Below, in pieces: positions 33,968 to 43,073 of a stretch of 58,605 nucleotides of DNA. Made by a program: the position numbers and the translations under genes. Below the pieces are notes generated by a model. It saw nothing but the letters and a program-made list of their open reading frames with translations, made no database searches and was not told the origin of the DNA. The DNA lies in contig CACGNN010000008.1 of the NCBI GenBank assembly GCA_902574355.1, forward strand, positions 1 to 58,605. The letters are read 5' to 3'. How positions within the stretch are numbered: the stretch's first letter is position 1; every line of letters starts with the position of its first letter. Origin of the DNA: an uncultured SAR86 cluster bacterium (GTDB lineage: Bacteria > Pseudomonadota > Gammaproteobacteria > Magnimaribacterales > Magnimaribacteraceae).

Positions 33968-35648
33968 ATTTTGAATAAACTACTTTGCCTCCAACAATAG
34001 TCATAGTAACTTCGGAACTCATAATATCTTCTTCAGGAATTGTCATCAGGTCTTTGTTAAATATTGTTAAATCAGCTAACTTTCCAACTTCAATTGTTCC
34101 CTTTATATCCTCTTCAAAAACAGAATAGGACGCCCATTTTGTAAACATATACAGAGCCTCTTCTCTAGAAACCACTTCTTCAATATTCCACCAATCTTCA
34201 TAAAACCCGTCTAAATCTTTTCTGCTAACGGCCGCCTTGAATTCAATTCGTGGATCACCTATTTCAACAGGTGCATCAGATCCACCTACAACAACTACAC
34301 CTAATTCAATCAACTTTTTCCATGTATATGCATCTTTTAATCTTTCCTCTCCCAATCTTTTGTGTGCGAAATGTAAATCGCCAATCGCATGAGAAGGTTG
34401 CATTGAAGCTATGACTTCTAAATCTGAGTATCTTTGTTGATCTTCGGGTTTAATATTTTGAGCATGCTCAACTCTCCATCGAGGATTTTCAATTATTCTA
34501 TTTTCTGGTGAAACTTTGTTGAATGCCTCTTCATACCAATCAAGAGTAATTTTATTTGCCAAATCTCCGATAGCATGAGTTTGTATTTGAATGCCATTCA
34601 CAAGGGCTTTAACTAGCTTTGGGATAGTTTCTTCTTTCTGGAATATCAAGAAGCCTTTTGTTTCGTAATCGTCATATTTATCGAAGAATGCAGCACCCCT
34701 AGAACCTATTGCCCCATCGGCGTAAAACTTGATTCCCCTAGAAGTAAGGAAATGATCTGGATCTAAATAGGGGCCTTCATCAAGAAACTTATTACCATCT
34801 TCTCCGTCACTTACATAAAAATGGATCCTAACTGGTAAACCTTCATTTTTTTTAAGTTCATTTAGAATTTCATAATCGGATAAAGGGGAGCCTGCATCAT
34901 GCAATTGTGTCCATCCCATTTTCGCAGTTCTATTGAGCCCTTCCCTCAAAGCTCGCTTTTCTTCATCTCTAGTGCGTTTGGGAATAATAGATTCAACTAA
35001 GGATGATGCTTTGTCTATCAAGACTCCATTAGGTTCCCCATTGGCATCTTTATCTATTTTTCCTCCTATAGGATCGGGGGTACTTCTATCAATTCCTGCT
35101 AATTTTAGAGCAAGCGAATTAACAATAATTGCATGGCCATCTGCCCTTTCCAGGGCAATAGGCTTTTTACTGGAAATAGCATCCAACTCCTCAATAGTGG
35201 GAAACCTTCCCTCTGGCCATTTTTTTTCAATCCAGCCTCTTCCAACTACCCAATCGCCGTCCGATAATTTATTTGAATGGATTTGAACCAAAGTGAGCAT
35301 ATTCTTCAAACTGTCCGCACCCTGAAGATTGAGAGTTATTTCTCTGTAACCTATACCTTTAAGATGTGCATGTGCGTCAATGAATCCTGGGAATACAAAG
35401 GAATCTTTTAAATCTAAAACTCTATTAGATCCGCACGCGTAAGAAGAGGAATCATCATTACTGCCAATAAAGATAAATTTATCACCTAAAATAGCTAGGG
35501 CTTCTGCTTCCCATTGATCTGCATTGGCAGTATAGATTTTACTATTAACTAAAACCAAATCTGCCTCATAACATACCTCTTCTTTTGAGCAAGAAATAAT
35601 GAGCGATATGAAGAGAAGAGCTGATATTTGTTTTATGTAAGTTTTCAT
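33966..35648 (-). CDS. Amidohydrolase family lipoprotein (YtcJ-like, Amidohydro_3)
   Basis: A 560-residue metal-dependent hydrolase exported as a lipoprotein: the signal peptide ends in the lipobox SLIISC (Cys20). The enzyme has FPGFIDAHAHLKGIG (metal His-x-His), GWTQLHDAG, IQIQTHAIGDLANK, WRVEHAQN and GSDAPVEIGDPRIEF. The likely reaction is hydrolysis of an amide, carbamate or ester outside the inner membrane; the substrate is unknown. It precedes the next gene's 3' end by 3 bases and may be co-transcribed with the CoA transferase upstream. Confidence 0.9.
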   Translation of the reverse strand: MKTYIKQISALLFISLIISCSKEEVCYEADLVLVNSKIYTANADQWEAEALAILGDKFIFIGSNDDSSSYACGSNRVLDLKDSFVFPGFIDAHAHLKGIGYREITLNLQGADSLKNMLTLVQIHSNKLSDGDWVVGRGWIEKKWPEGRFPTIEELDAISSKKPIALERADGHAIIVNSLALKLAGIDRSTPDPIGGKIDKDANGEPNGVLIDKASSLVESIIPKRTRDEEKRALREGLNRTAKMGWTQLHDAGSPLSDYEILNELKKNEGLPVRIHFYVSDGEDGNKFLDEGPYLDPDHFLTSRGIKFYADGAIGSRGAAFFDKYDDYETKGFLIFQKEETIPKLVKALVNGIQIQTHAIGDLANKITLDWYEEAFNKVSPENRIIENPRWRVEHAQNIKPEDQQRYSDLEVIASMQPSHAIGDLHFAHKRLGEERLKDAYTWKKLIELGVVVVGGSDAPVEIGDPRIEFKAAVSRKDLDGFYEDWWNIEEVVSREEALYMFTKWASYSVFEEDIKGTIEVGKLADLTIFNKDLMTIPEEDIMSSEVTMTIVGGKVVYSK

Positions 35649-35651
35649 TCT

Positions 35652-36884
35652 TTAAAGCTCATTAGGCCAATAAATGGAGGATCCATTTTTTAAATCTTCT
35701 AATTCACTATCCGAATATCCCATATTCTCCAGAACTTCTTTAGTATGTTCGCCTACATTGGGAGCCCGAGAAAATTCTATTTTATCCTCATCTTGAATTG
35801 TAAAAGGACTATTGATTGTTAATAGATTCTCAAAAGATTCATGGTTTAGAGGAACCAAAGTTTTTGTTTCTAAAAATTGCTTATCATCTCTATGATCAGT
35901 AGTTTTACCGAGTACACCATAAGTAACACCAGAGTTCCGTAAAAGTTGATTTATATCATCAAGTGATCTTTTCTTAAATTCTTCTGATAATTCTGATCTA
36001 AGTATATCTGCATTTTGGAAAGCATCATCAAAATCAAATAGTTCTCTTTGCAACCAATCAGCTCTATCTAGTACTTCAGTGAGTTTTGGCCATTCAATTC
36101 TTGAATTAATCATACCAAGTGCAAATTCTCTATTATCTTTTGTTTGGTAAAAATCGTAAAAAGGGTGTCTCGGCAGCGGCTCAGTTCTTTCTGGAAATTC
36201 AATATCCATTAAAGCTGCCTGGATAAAAACTCCGTTAGCCCAGGCTCCATTTGCCATTAATGAAGTAGATACTTCTCCCCCCTTTCCTGTTTTTTCTCTA
36301 TTAAATAAAGCAGTCATTATTGCTCCGTATAAAGCCATACCAGTAGGATGGTCTCCCATGCCTGGTGTTGACCATGCAACAGGAGAGTTATTAGAAGGTC
36401 TGACAAAATCCATTAATCCACTTCTAGCCCACCAGGCAACTGAGTCATAAGCAGTCCTATCTGCATCGGGACCAACTTCACCATATCCAGTTAGAGAGGC
36501 ATAAATTAGTTTGGCGTTATGTGGCCTTATGTCATCAGATGTTATTTTTAATTTTTTTCTTATTGGAAATGGCATATTAGTTATAAAGACGTCAGCTTCT
36601 TTTATAAGATCAATCAGGATGTTATGAGCTTTTTCATCTTTTAAATTGAGAGAAACACTTTTTTTATTCCGAGAAGTTAATTCCCAGCAGTAATTTTCAG
36701 GTCCTTCAGGCATTCTTCCGTTAGTGATCAAATTCCTCAAGCTATCTCCGTTTTGCGGTTCAATCTTTATTACTTCTGCTCCATAATCAGACATTATTGT
36801 TGCAGCTGAAGGTCCAGCTATAAAACTTGCAGCATCTATAACTTTTACACCACTTAATAAGTAATCTTTTTTTAAAGTTCCCAA
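35652..36884 (-). CDS. Family III CoA-transferase (CaiB/BaiF type)
   Basis: A 410-residue protein with VKVIDAASFIAGPSAATIMSDYGAEVIKIEP, LNLKDEKAHNILIDLIKEADVFITN and a likely catalytic Asp in PGMGDHPTGMALYGA. It moves CoA between carboxylic acids. The start is TTG (36884-36882), backed by a strong GGGAG ribosome-binding site 6 bases upstream; the next Met is 30 residues in and would remove conserved sequence. It diverges from the MFS gene across about 100 bases. With the acyl-CoA enzymes nearby it suggests activation of an organic acid. Confidence 0.92.
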   Translation of the reverse strand: MGTLKKDYLLSGVKVIDAASFIAGPSAATIMSDYGAEVIKIEPQNGDSLRNLITNGRMPEGPENYCWELTSRNKKSVSLNLKDEKAHNILIDLIKEADVFITNMPFPIRKKLKITSDDIRPHNAKLIYASLTGYGEVGPDADRTAYDSVAWWARSGLMDFVRPSNNSPVAWSTPGMGDHPTGMALYGAIMTALFNREKTGKGGEVSTSLMANGAWANGVFIQAALMDIEFPERTEPLPRHPFYDFYQTKDNREFALGMINSRIEWPKLTEVLDRADWLQRELFDFDDAFQNADILRSELSEEFKKRSLDDINQLLRNSGVTYGVLGKTTDHRDDKQFLETKTLVPLNHESFENLLTINSPFTIQDEDKIEFSRAPNVGEHTKEVLENMGYSDSELEDLKNGSSIYWPNEL

Positions 36885-36988
36885 AGTCCTCTCCCTTTCA
36901 TTAATAAATATAATAACGAATTTACAAAAAAAATTTTAATTAATCTTATTACGAGGTATCTTGTTAGAAATATGGGGAGAAATTTTTA

Positions 36989-38236
36989 ATGCATCAAAGA
37001 TTTAAAGTAATTGCATTAACTGTTGCAGCAGTTTTTATTTGTTACATAGATAGAGTGGTGATTTCCTTAGCTATTATTCCTATGAGTGAAGAGGCTGGAT
37101 GGTCAGAAACACAAAAAGGAATTATTTTAGGTAGTTTTTACATTGGTTACATGGTGACGCAAATCTATGGAGGAGTTATTTCTGACAGAATAGGTGCGAA
37201 AATAGTTCTTGGAGTTGGGTTACTTGTTTGGTCTTTATTTACCTTTATAACTCCTTGGGCTTTCTTTGGAGGCTTTATATCCCTAATCATCGCGAGAATA
37301 GGCATGGGTCTAGGTGAAGGTATTACTTTTCCTGCATGGCATAGCTTATATGCAAGATGGATCCCCTTTAGCGAGAGAGCCAGGTCCGTTGCGATAACCA
37401 ACAGTGCTATTCCAATAGGAACTATATTTGGGTTAGTGGTAACTCCAATAATTATCTTAAACTTGGGTTGGCAATGGGCTTTTTATCTTTATGGAGGATT
37501 AGGCTTTATTTGGTATATTTTTTGGAAAAATATTGTTCAATCAACACCGAAGGAAGACGAAAATATTTCTGCTGAGGAATTAGATTATATTCTCAATAAT
37601 GCTCCAGCAAGTGAGAAAGCTGAGACACTTTCTTTTTCTAAATTAAGAACAAACCTTCCTTTATGGGCGATAACAGTTGCACATTTTTGCAGTAACTACA
37701 GTTTATTCGTATTTCTTTCATGGCTACCAATTTTTATAAAAGACGGCCTCGGGATTCCAATGGCTGCAGTAGGAGTTCTTGCTATGCTGCCGCACATTGC
37801 CTCTTTTTTGTTTATAAATATTGGAGGTTATTTTGCAGATTACTTAACCAATAAAGGTATGAACCTTTTAACTGTGAGAAAACTTTGTAATTCAATAGCC
37901 TTTGGAGGAAGCGGTATCTGTCTATGTATTGTCCCCGAACTTGAGAGTGTTGCAGGTATTATTGCAATCATGTGTTTAGGAAATGTTTTTGGTGGTTTTA
38001 GTGCGGGAGGTTTTATAGTAAACCATGCAGATATAGGACCGAAACATACAGGAAGATTAATGGGAATCACAAATATGGTCGCTGCCTTACCTGGTTTAGT
38101 TGGAGGCGTTTTGACAGGCATAATTCTTGATACAACTAATTCATGGGATATGGTATTTTACGTGGTTGCTGGAGTTACTTTTTTTGGAGGAATCTTTTAC
38201 TTTCTCTTTGCCAGTACAGAGAAACAATTTGATTAG
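36989..38236 (+). CDS. Major facilitator superfamily transporter (anion:cation symporter-like)
   Basis: A 415-residue, 12-helix MFS protein. TM1 has FICYIDRVVISLAIIPMSEEAGWSETQKGIILGSFYIGY and loop 2-3 has YGGVISDRIGAKIVL. IARIGMGLGEGITFPAWHSLYARWIPFSERARSVA is typical of the ACS/SLC17 group, which carries organic anions. GGGGAGA (36974-36980) is a strong ribosome-binding site. The substrate is probably the acid handled by the CoA transferase and enoyl-CoA hydratase next to it, which is inference from context. Confidence 0.93.
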   Translation: MHQRFKVIALTVAAVFICYIDRVVISLAIIPMSEEAGWSETQKGIILGSFYIGYMVTQIYGGVISDRIGAKIVLGVGLLVWSLFTFITPWAFFGGFISLIIARIGMGLGEGITFPAWHSLYARWIPFSERARSVAITNSAIPIGTIFGLVVTPIIILNLGWQWAFYLYGGLGFIWYIFWKNIVQSTPKEDENISAEELDYILNNAPASEKAETLSFSKLRTNLPLWAITVAHFCSNYSLFVFLSWLPIFIKDGLGIPMAAVGVLAMLPHIASFLFINIGGYFADYLTNKGMNLLTVRKLCNSIAFGGSGICLCIVPELESVAGIIAIMCLGNVFGGFSAGGFIVNHADIGPKHTGRLMGITNMVAALPGLVGGVLTGIILDTTNSWDMVFYVVAGVTFFGGIFYFLFASTEKQFD

Positions 38237-38243
38237 ATAAATT

Positions 38244-39050
38244 ATGAATGACGCGATACAAAAAGAATTGAATAATGATGGAGTACTAAAATTAAGTCTT
38301 AATAGACCTGAAGTTCTTAATGCGATGAATGCAGACCTTATAATGGGTCTTTTAGATGCCTTATATGAAGCTAAATCCGATAAAAACGTAAGATCTATTA
38401 TTATCACAGGTAATGGAAGAGGTTTCTGCTCCGGAGCAGATTTAATTGAAGGTGGCTGGCCTAAAACAGAGGGCTTGTCAGCAGGAGAAGCTGGTTCTAT
38501 GAATATGGAAAATGCATTTAATCCTCTTGTAAAAGCTATAACGCAATCTACAAAACCTGTTGTGAATGCGATCAATGGAATTGCTGCTGGAGGTGGTGTT
38601 GGGTTAGCTCTTACAGGAGATATAGTTATAGCTTCAGAATCTGCAAAATTTAAATTAGTTTTTGGACCTAATCTAGGTATCATTTCTGATGTGGGAGCAT
38701 CCTGGTTTGTTCCTAATTTAATTGGAAGAGCCAGAGCTAATGGTATGGGACTTCTGGGCGAAGACATTTCAGCAAAGCAAGCGAAAGAATGGGGGCTTAT
38801 CTGGGACTGTGTTCCAGATGAGGAATTAATCCCAAAAGCTGAAGAGATAGCCAAGAAGTTAGCTAATGGACCAATTACTGGACTTAAAGAAATAGTGAAA
38901 GCTCATGATAAAGCTTTGTCTGGTTCTTTGAGCGAACAATTGGATTATGAAAAAGAAACCCAAAGAATTAGACTGGATTCAAAAGATTTCAGAGAAGGTG
39001 TTAAGGCTTTTGCTGAAAAAAGAAAACCAAATTTCAAAGATCTGGATTAG
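38244..39050 (+). CDS. Enoyl-CoA hydratase/isomerase family protein
   Basis: A 268-residue crotonase-fold protein: LSLNRPEVLNAMNADLI, GNGRGFCSGADL (oxyanion hole) and NGIAAGGGVGLALTGDIVIASESAKFKL. At the place of the first catalytic Glu of true hydratases it has LGIISDVGASWFVPNLIG, with Asp rather than Glu. This is more like PaaG-type isomerases, so the exact reaction is uncertain. It lies 7 bases after the MFS gene. Its last 4 bases overlap the convergent CIA30 gene. Confidence 0.9.
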   Translation: MNDAIQKELNNDGVLKLSLNRPEVLNAMNADLIMGLLDALYEAKSDKNVRSIIITGNGRGFCSGADLIEGGWPKTEGLSAGEAGSMNMENAFNPLVKAITQSTKPVVNAINGIAAGGGVGLALTGDIVIASESAKFKLVFGPNLGIISDVGASWFVPNLIGRARANGMGLLGEDISAKQAKEWGLIWDCVPDEELIPKAEEIAKKLANGPITGLKEIVKAHDKALSGSLSEQLDYEKETQRIRLDSKDFREGVKAFAEKRKPNFKDLD

Positions 39051-39577
39051 TAAAGCTCAATACTTGCTAAATCAATATCTGCATAGAAATCTTTACCAAA
39101 AGCTACAATTCCAATCGATTTAATATCAGATGCTTTAAATTTTCGCGGTAATATTAATCCTGATTTTTTAAATGAATCGAATGGTACTTTTATATATTCC
39201 CATTCACTAGTCGCGGTAAAAGAAGAGGCATAATAATTCCAAGGTAAACGAGTTTTAGGTGTCCTTATGTGAATAAAATACTCTTCTCCATTTCCTCTTG
39301 TTTTAATTTTCAAGCCCTTATAAGGAAGATCTTCAATCTTAACATTCGCTCTAAATTGAATAAAACCACCGTTATTCTCAGTACTCACATTTCCTTCCAT
39401 ATGGTAATGCGAAAAACCATTCTCCTCTCTTTCCATAAAATTAACTTCAGAAATACCTCCCATTACCTGGTCTGAAAATGGTACCCATTCGATTCGTTTA
39501 TCAACTAAATTATCTAAAACTTTTGTCATGACAAGCAACGGCGTAAATAAAATGAAAATTGTTATTAATTTCTTCAT
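39047..39577 (-). CDS. CIA30-domain protein, exported
   Basis: A 176-residue protein with an N-terminal hydrophobic signal (KLITIFILFTPLLVMTK). Its beta-sandwich sequence fits the CIA30 domain (WVPFSDQVMGGISEVNF, NNGGFIQFRANV, YKGLKIKTRGNGEEYFIHIRT, WEYIKVPFDSF, SIGIVAFGKDFYADIDLASIELY). In mitochondria CIA30 is a complex I assembly factor. Bacterial members have a carbohydrate-binding-like fold and an unclear role. Export argues against a complex I function here. Confidence 0.85.
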   Translation of the reverse strand: MKKLITIFILFTPLLVMTKVLDNLVDKRIEWVPFSDQVMGGISEVNFMEREENGFSHYHMEGNVSTENNGGFIQFRANVKIEDLPYKGLKIKTRGNGEEYFIHIRTPKTRLPWNYYASSFTATSEWEYIKVPFDSFKKSGLILPRKFKASDIKSIGIVAFGKDFYADIDLASIELY

Positions 39578-39670
39578 ATGTAATGGAATAATATAGTAAA
39601 AATTAAAGAGATGTTGTATTCCAAATCTTTAAAAAAAGAGTTAGAGTTAATAAAAAAGTTAGGACTACAA

Positions 39671-41881
39671 ATGAAAAATAAAATCTTCTATTTTGGGTTG
39701 ATATCAATTTTAACCGTTGTTGGATGCAGTGAATCTGAAAAAGACCAAGCACTAGAAAAAACTGCTGCTTCAGGTTCTACCACCATAGGTCAGATAAATG
39801 ATCAAAGAATACTGGCAGCTGAGTCTGAACCAGGTAATTGGCTTTCTCATGGCAGAACTTACGAAGAGAATAGATTTTCTCCTTTAACACAAATCAATAA
39901 AGAAAATGTCTCGCAGCTCTCATTAGCATGGTACAAAGATATGGGAACTAATAGAGCACAAGAATCTACTCCAATTGTTGTAGATGGAATTATGTTTTTA
40001 ACTAGCTCATGGAGTAAAGTATTCGCTATTGACGCAGTTTCAGGAGAAACAGTCTGGTCTTTTGATCCCGAAGTTCCCGGTGAAGTAGCAAGAAAGTCTT
40101 GTTGTGATGTTGTAAACAGAGGAGTAGCTGTTTATGACGGTAAAGTTTATTTCGGCAGTTTAGATGGACGATTATTTGCCCTCAATGCTGAAAACGGAGA
40201 GAAAGTTTGGGAGGTAAACACTATAGAAGATTCTGATAGATTCTACACAATTACTGGAGCTCCAAGGGTAGCGAAAGGTAAAGTATTTATTGGAAATGGA
40301 GGAGCTGAATTTGGAGTAAGAGGTTATGTAACTGCTTATGATACTGAAACGGGAGAGCAAGTATGGAGATTCTATACTGTCCCTGGTGATCCTAGTCTTG
40401 GTTTTGAAGATCCCATTATGGAGGTAGCTGCAGGAACATGGAAAGGTAGTAATTGGTGGGAATTTGGCGGTGGTGGAACTGTTTGGAATTCTATTGTCTA
40501 CGATGCAGACTTTAATAATCTTTATTTAGGGGTTGGAAATGGCTCTCCATGGACACGGGAAATTAGATCTCCAGGTGGTGGAGATAATCTATTCTTATCG
40601 TCAATTGTTGCAGTTGATGTTGATACTGGAGTTTATAAGTGGCACTACCAAACTACGCCTGGAGATAATTGGGACTTTACAGCAGTGCAAGATATGGCAC
40701 TGGCAGATATGAATATAGATGGAGTAGACAGAAAAGTACTCTTACAGGCTCCTAAAAATGGTTTCTTCTATGTCATTGATAGGCAAGATGGAAAGCTCTT
40801 AAGAGCTAATCCTTTTGCTACTGTTACATGGGCATCTCATGTTGATTTAGAAACAGGAAGACCGGTAGAGAATCCTGACATGGATTACTCCGAAGAAGCA
40901 AAATGGGTACTGCCTGGACCTTTAGGAGCTCATAACTGGCAAGCTATGTCAGTTGACGCTAAATCTGGCATGGTATACCTACCCGCTCAGGATAATCCTT
41001 TAATTTACTCTCTAGCCGATGAGTATAAAAAGACCGGTATCTATAAAAGAAATCCTGGAAGAGCAAACTTAGGGCTAGAATTTGGAAGAATTACCCAGTT
41101 ATTTTTAGATAACATTGATGATTGGCCTACTCCTAAAGGTTATTTAAAGGCCTTTAACCCGCTTACAGGAGAAGAATCTTGGTCAATAGAGATTCCTCAC
41201 TACTGGAATGGCGGTGTTGTGGCAACTGAAGGCGGGTTGGTATTTCAAGGAGATGCCCTAGGCATGTTTACAGCCTATGATAAAGATTCCGGTGAACAAC
41301 TTTGGCAGTTCAATACATATACTTCCATGCTTGCACCACCAATAACCTATATGATTGATGGAATACAGTATGTTTCAATCTTAACTGGAACCGGGGGTGG
41401 AGATCTTTTTTCTGGTGAACCTTTAGACCCTGTCCAGAAGCCAGCTTCATTGAACTATAATAATTCTGGTAGATTATTGGTATTCAAGCTTAATGGAACG
41501 GAAGAGTATCCTCAGCCTAATTTAAGAATTAGAGATATACCTGAACAACTTCTAACTAATGTCAGTAATTCCGACATGAAGAAAGGAGAAATCTTATATC
41601 ATGATTTTTGTGCCGGTTGCCATGGACTGGTGGCTAGGTCAGGAGGCGTAATACCTGATTTAAGATTAGTAGCACACACTGATGACACATTTGAGCTTAT
41701 AGTATTGGATGGGATACTATCAAGTAATGGTATGTCTTCTTTTAGCGATGTAGTCACTAAGGAAGAAACAAAATTAATTCATAACTATGTTAGAGGAAGG
41801 GCTGAACAAGATAGATTGGTCGCATTAGGTGAAATAGCTTCAGGAGAGGAAAGGTTGACTTGGCAAGACCTAGACGACTAG
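39671..41881 (+). CDS. PQQ-dependent alcohol dehydrogenase with C-terminal cytochrome c domain, lipoprotein
   Basis: A 736-residue quinohemoprotein. A lipoprotein signal ends in LTVVGC. The eight-bladed PQQ propeller begins at WLSHGRTYEENRFSPLTQIN and includes the redox pair Cys144-Cys145 (KSCCDVVNRG), catalytic Asp335 in GDNWDFTAVQ and AHNWQAMSVD. A cytochrome c domain has CAGCH (647-651). Thr337, not Asp, stands two residues after the catalytic Asp, so a calcium rather than lanthanide enzyme is expected. The ATG at 39671 has TAGGAC just upstream; the upstream ATG at 39611 lacks a spaced site and would bury the signal peptide. No pqq synthesis gene is in the window. Confidence 0.93.
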   Translation: MKNKIFYFGLISILTVVGCSESEKDQALEKTAASGSTTIGQINDQRILAAESEPGNWLSHGRTYEENRFSPLTQINKENVSQLSLAWYKDMGTNRAQESTPIVVDGIMFLTSSWSKVFAIDAVSGETVWSFDPEVPGEVARKSCCDVVNRGVAVYDGKVYFGSLDGRLFALNAENGEKVWEVNTIEDSDRFYTITGAPRVAKGKVFIGNGGAEFGVRGYVTAYDTETGEQVWRFYTVPGDPSLGFEDPIMEVAAGTWKGSNWWEFGGGGTVWNSIVYDADFNNLYLGVGNGSPWTREIRSPGGGDNLFLSSIVAVDVDTGVYKWHYQTTPGDNWDFTAVQDMALADMNIDGVDRKVLLQAPKNGFFYVIDRQDGKLLRANPFATVTWASHVDLETGRPVENPDMDYSEEAKWVLPGPLGAHNWQAMSVDAKSGMVYLPAQDNPLIYSLADEYKKTGIYKRNPGRANLGLEFGRITQLFLDNIDDWPTPKGYLKAFNPLTGEESWSIEIPHYWNGGVVATEGGLVFQGDALGMFTAYDKDSGEQLWQFNTYTSMLAPPITYMIDGIQYVSILTGTGGGDLFSGEPLDPVQKPASLNYNNSGRLLVFKLNGTEEYPQPNLRIRDIPEQLLTNVSNSDMKKGEILYHDFCAGCHGLVARSGGVIPDLRLVAHTDDTFELIVLDGILSSNGMSSFSDVVTKEETKLIHNYVRGRAEQDRLVALGEIASGEERLTWQDLDD

Positions 41882-41886
41882 ATTAA

Positions 41887-42444
41887 TTAGCTCAGTGGGC
41901 TTTTGGTTGGTAAAACTGGGGGAGATACTTCTTTGAATTGAAAAGTAGGTTCTCCTTCATCTGTACTGGATGTGCCTTCTTTCTCATTAACAGTACCGTC
42001 AGATTTTTCTTGGTCACCGGTAAGTATATTTCTACTAATATTTCCATTTAGAATTTCTCCATCTTCCATTTTTGTTATGGCCTCTTCAGCTTTTTTTGCA
42101 TTTTCTTCCGACCATTTAATAGAGTAAGCTCTTGGCTTCCCGAAAGGCTGATCTACTTTATTTAATTCCTTTACCCAGAAAAAGATCGCACCATCTTCAG
42201 AATCTCCTTTATCTGGTTCATTGACATCAATCCAAAGAATCCTAAATTGACTAGGCATTTCCTCTTGAGACGGCCAACCTAAAAGTCCTTCAACGGAAAA
42301 CCATGTATAAAAATAAGATAAAGTTACTAAAAGAACAGTTAAATTCTTTGTTAATCTAGAAAATTCAGAATAAAAATAAAAACATAACAGTAAGGTAGTT
42401 ACAACTAAATAAGTAAGTATCAAAAAAAGTCTTTCTTCGATCAC
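41887..42444 (-). CDS. Unknown membrane protein of the TolQ/ExbD-like cassette
   Basis: A 185-residue protein that I do not recognise. Two N-terminal membrane segments (about 5-27 and 33-50) are followed by WPSQEEMPSQFRILWIDVNEPDKGDSEDGAIFFWV and RAYSIKWSEENAKKAEEAI, then an acidic, low-complexity tail ending in PPVLPTKSPLS. The central part looks like a small alpha/beta domain. It is the third gene after a TolQ/ExbB-like and an ExbD/MotB-like gene, 5 bases from the latter. It is probably a fixed partner of that machine. Confidence 0.75.
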   Translation of the reverse strand: MIEERLFLILTYLVVTTLLLCFYFYSEFSRLTKNLTVLLVTLSYFYTWFSVEGLLGWPSQEEMPSQFRILWIDVNEPDKGDSEDGAIFFWVKELNKVDQPFGKPRAYSIKWSEENAKKAEEAITKMEDGEILNGNISRNILTGDQEKSDGTVNEKEGTSSTDEGEPTFQFKEVSPPVLPTKSPLS

Positions 42445-42449
42445 TTTTC

Positions 42450-43073
42450 TTAGTCCTTAGAATCCGCACTTAGAGCTCTAGTTAAAAGTCTCTTAGTCAA
42501 TTGATTTACATTGACAATATCCTTACTGGCGTCAACTGTAAACCTAACAGCAGTTTTTTCATCTCCTACACCTTCTAAATTATGTTTACCATAATAGATC
42601 AATTCAACTTCAGGATTAAGTTTCTCAACCTTGACATCTACTTCGAGAGGCTCGGGATAATTGGCTTTGTAATGAAGTAAATTTACAACATATTCGCCGG
42701 GTTGGAGTTTTCTGACAGTTACAATTTCTTGATTAATTGGATTAGATATCTTAGCACCATTAACATTCATCTTATCCGCAAATATGCCTCTGTCATCTCT
42801 ATCTAAATGCATTAAGCCACTATCTCGATTGTGATACCAAACTAAACCTCCTTGTGGATCTTCTACTATTGCATCTACATCATCCGGATGACTATCTGGC
42901 CAACTCACAGAGATCATAACTTCTGCTTTTGATTCAATCTTGCCACTGTCATCAGAGCTATTGATTAGCATAAATGCAATCGCAAACATGAAGGCAAATC
43001 CTAAGAGTGCATTAAAGAGTAAATCAGTGAAGACATCTTGTTCTTCATTTTTTTGAAGAAGTCTATTCTTCAT
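42450..43073 (-). CDS. ExbD/MotB-like single-pass protein with periplasmic domain
   Basis: A 207-residue protein. A short cytoplasmic N-terminus leads into one membrane helix, VFTDLLFNALLGFAFMFAIAFMLI. Asp17 lies at its cytoplasmic edge, where ExbD, TolR and MotB have their proton-carrying Asp. The rest is periplasmic beta-rich sequence (VMISVSWPDSHPDDVDAIVEDPQGGLVWY, LQPGEYVVNLLHYKANYPEPLEVDVKVEK, EKTAVRFTVDA). It has neither an ExbD C-terminal domain nor an OmpA peptidoglycan domain. Its start overlaps the TolQ-like gene by 11 bases. The function is unknown; the motor role is inferred from the partner and the Asp. Confidence 0.75.
   Translation of the reverse strand: MKNRLLQKNEEQDVFTDLLFNALLGFAFMFAIAFMLINSSDDSGKIESKAEVMISVSWPDSHPDDVDAIVEDPQGGLVWYHNRDSGLMHLDRDDRGIFADKMNVNGAKISNPINQEIVTVRKLQPGEYVVNLLHYKANYPEPLEVDVKVEKLNPEVELIYYGKHNLEGVGDEKTAVRFTVDASKDIVNVNQLTKRLLTRALSADSKD

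Noticed and set aside
38141-38854. A 237-codon open frame antisense to the enoyl-CoA hydratase gene
   Set aside because: Its protein is Pro/Ser-rich with no family resemblance, and the opposite strand encodes a complete crotonase. It is a codon-bias shadow.
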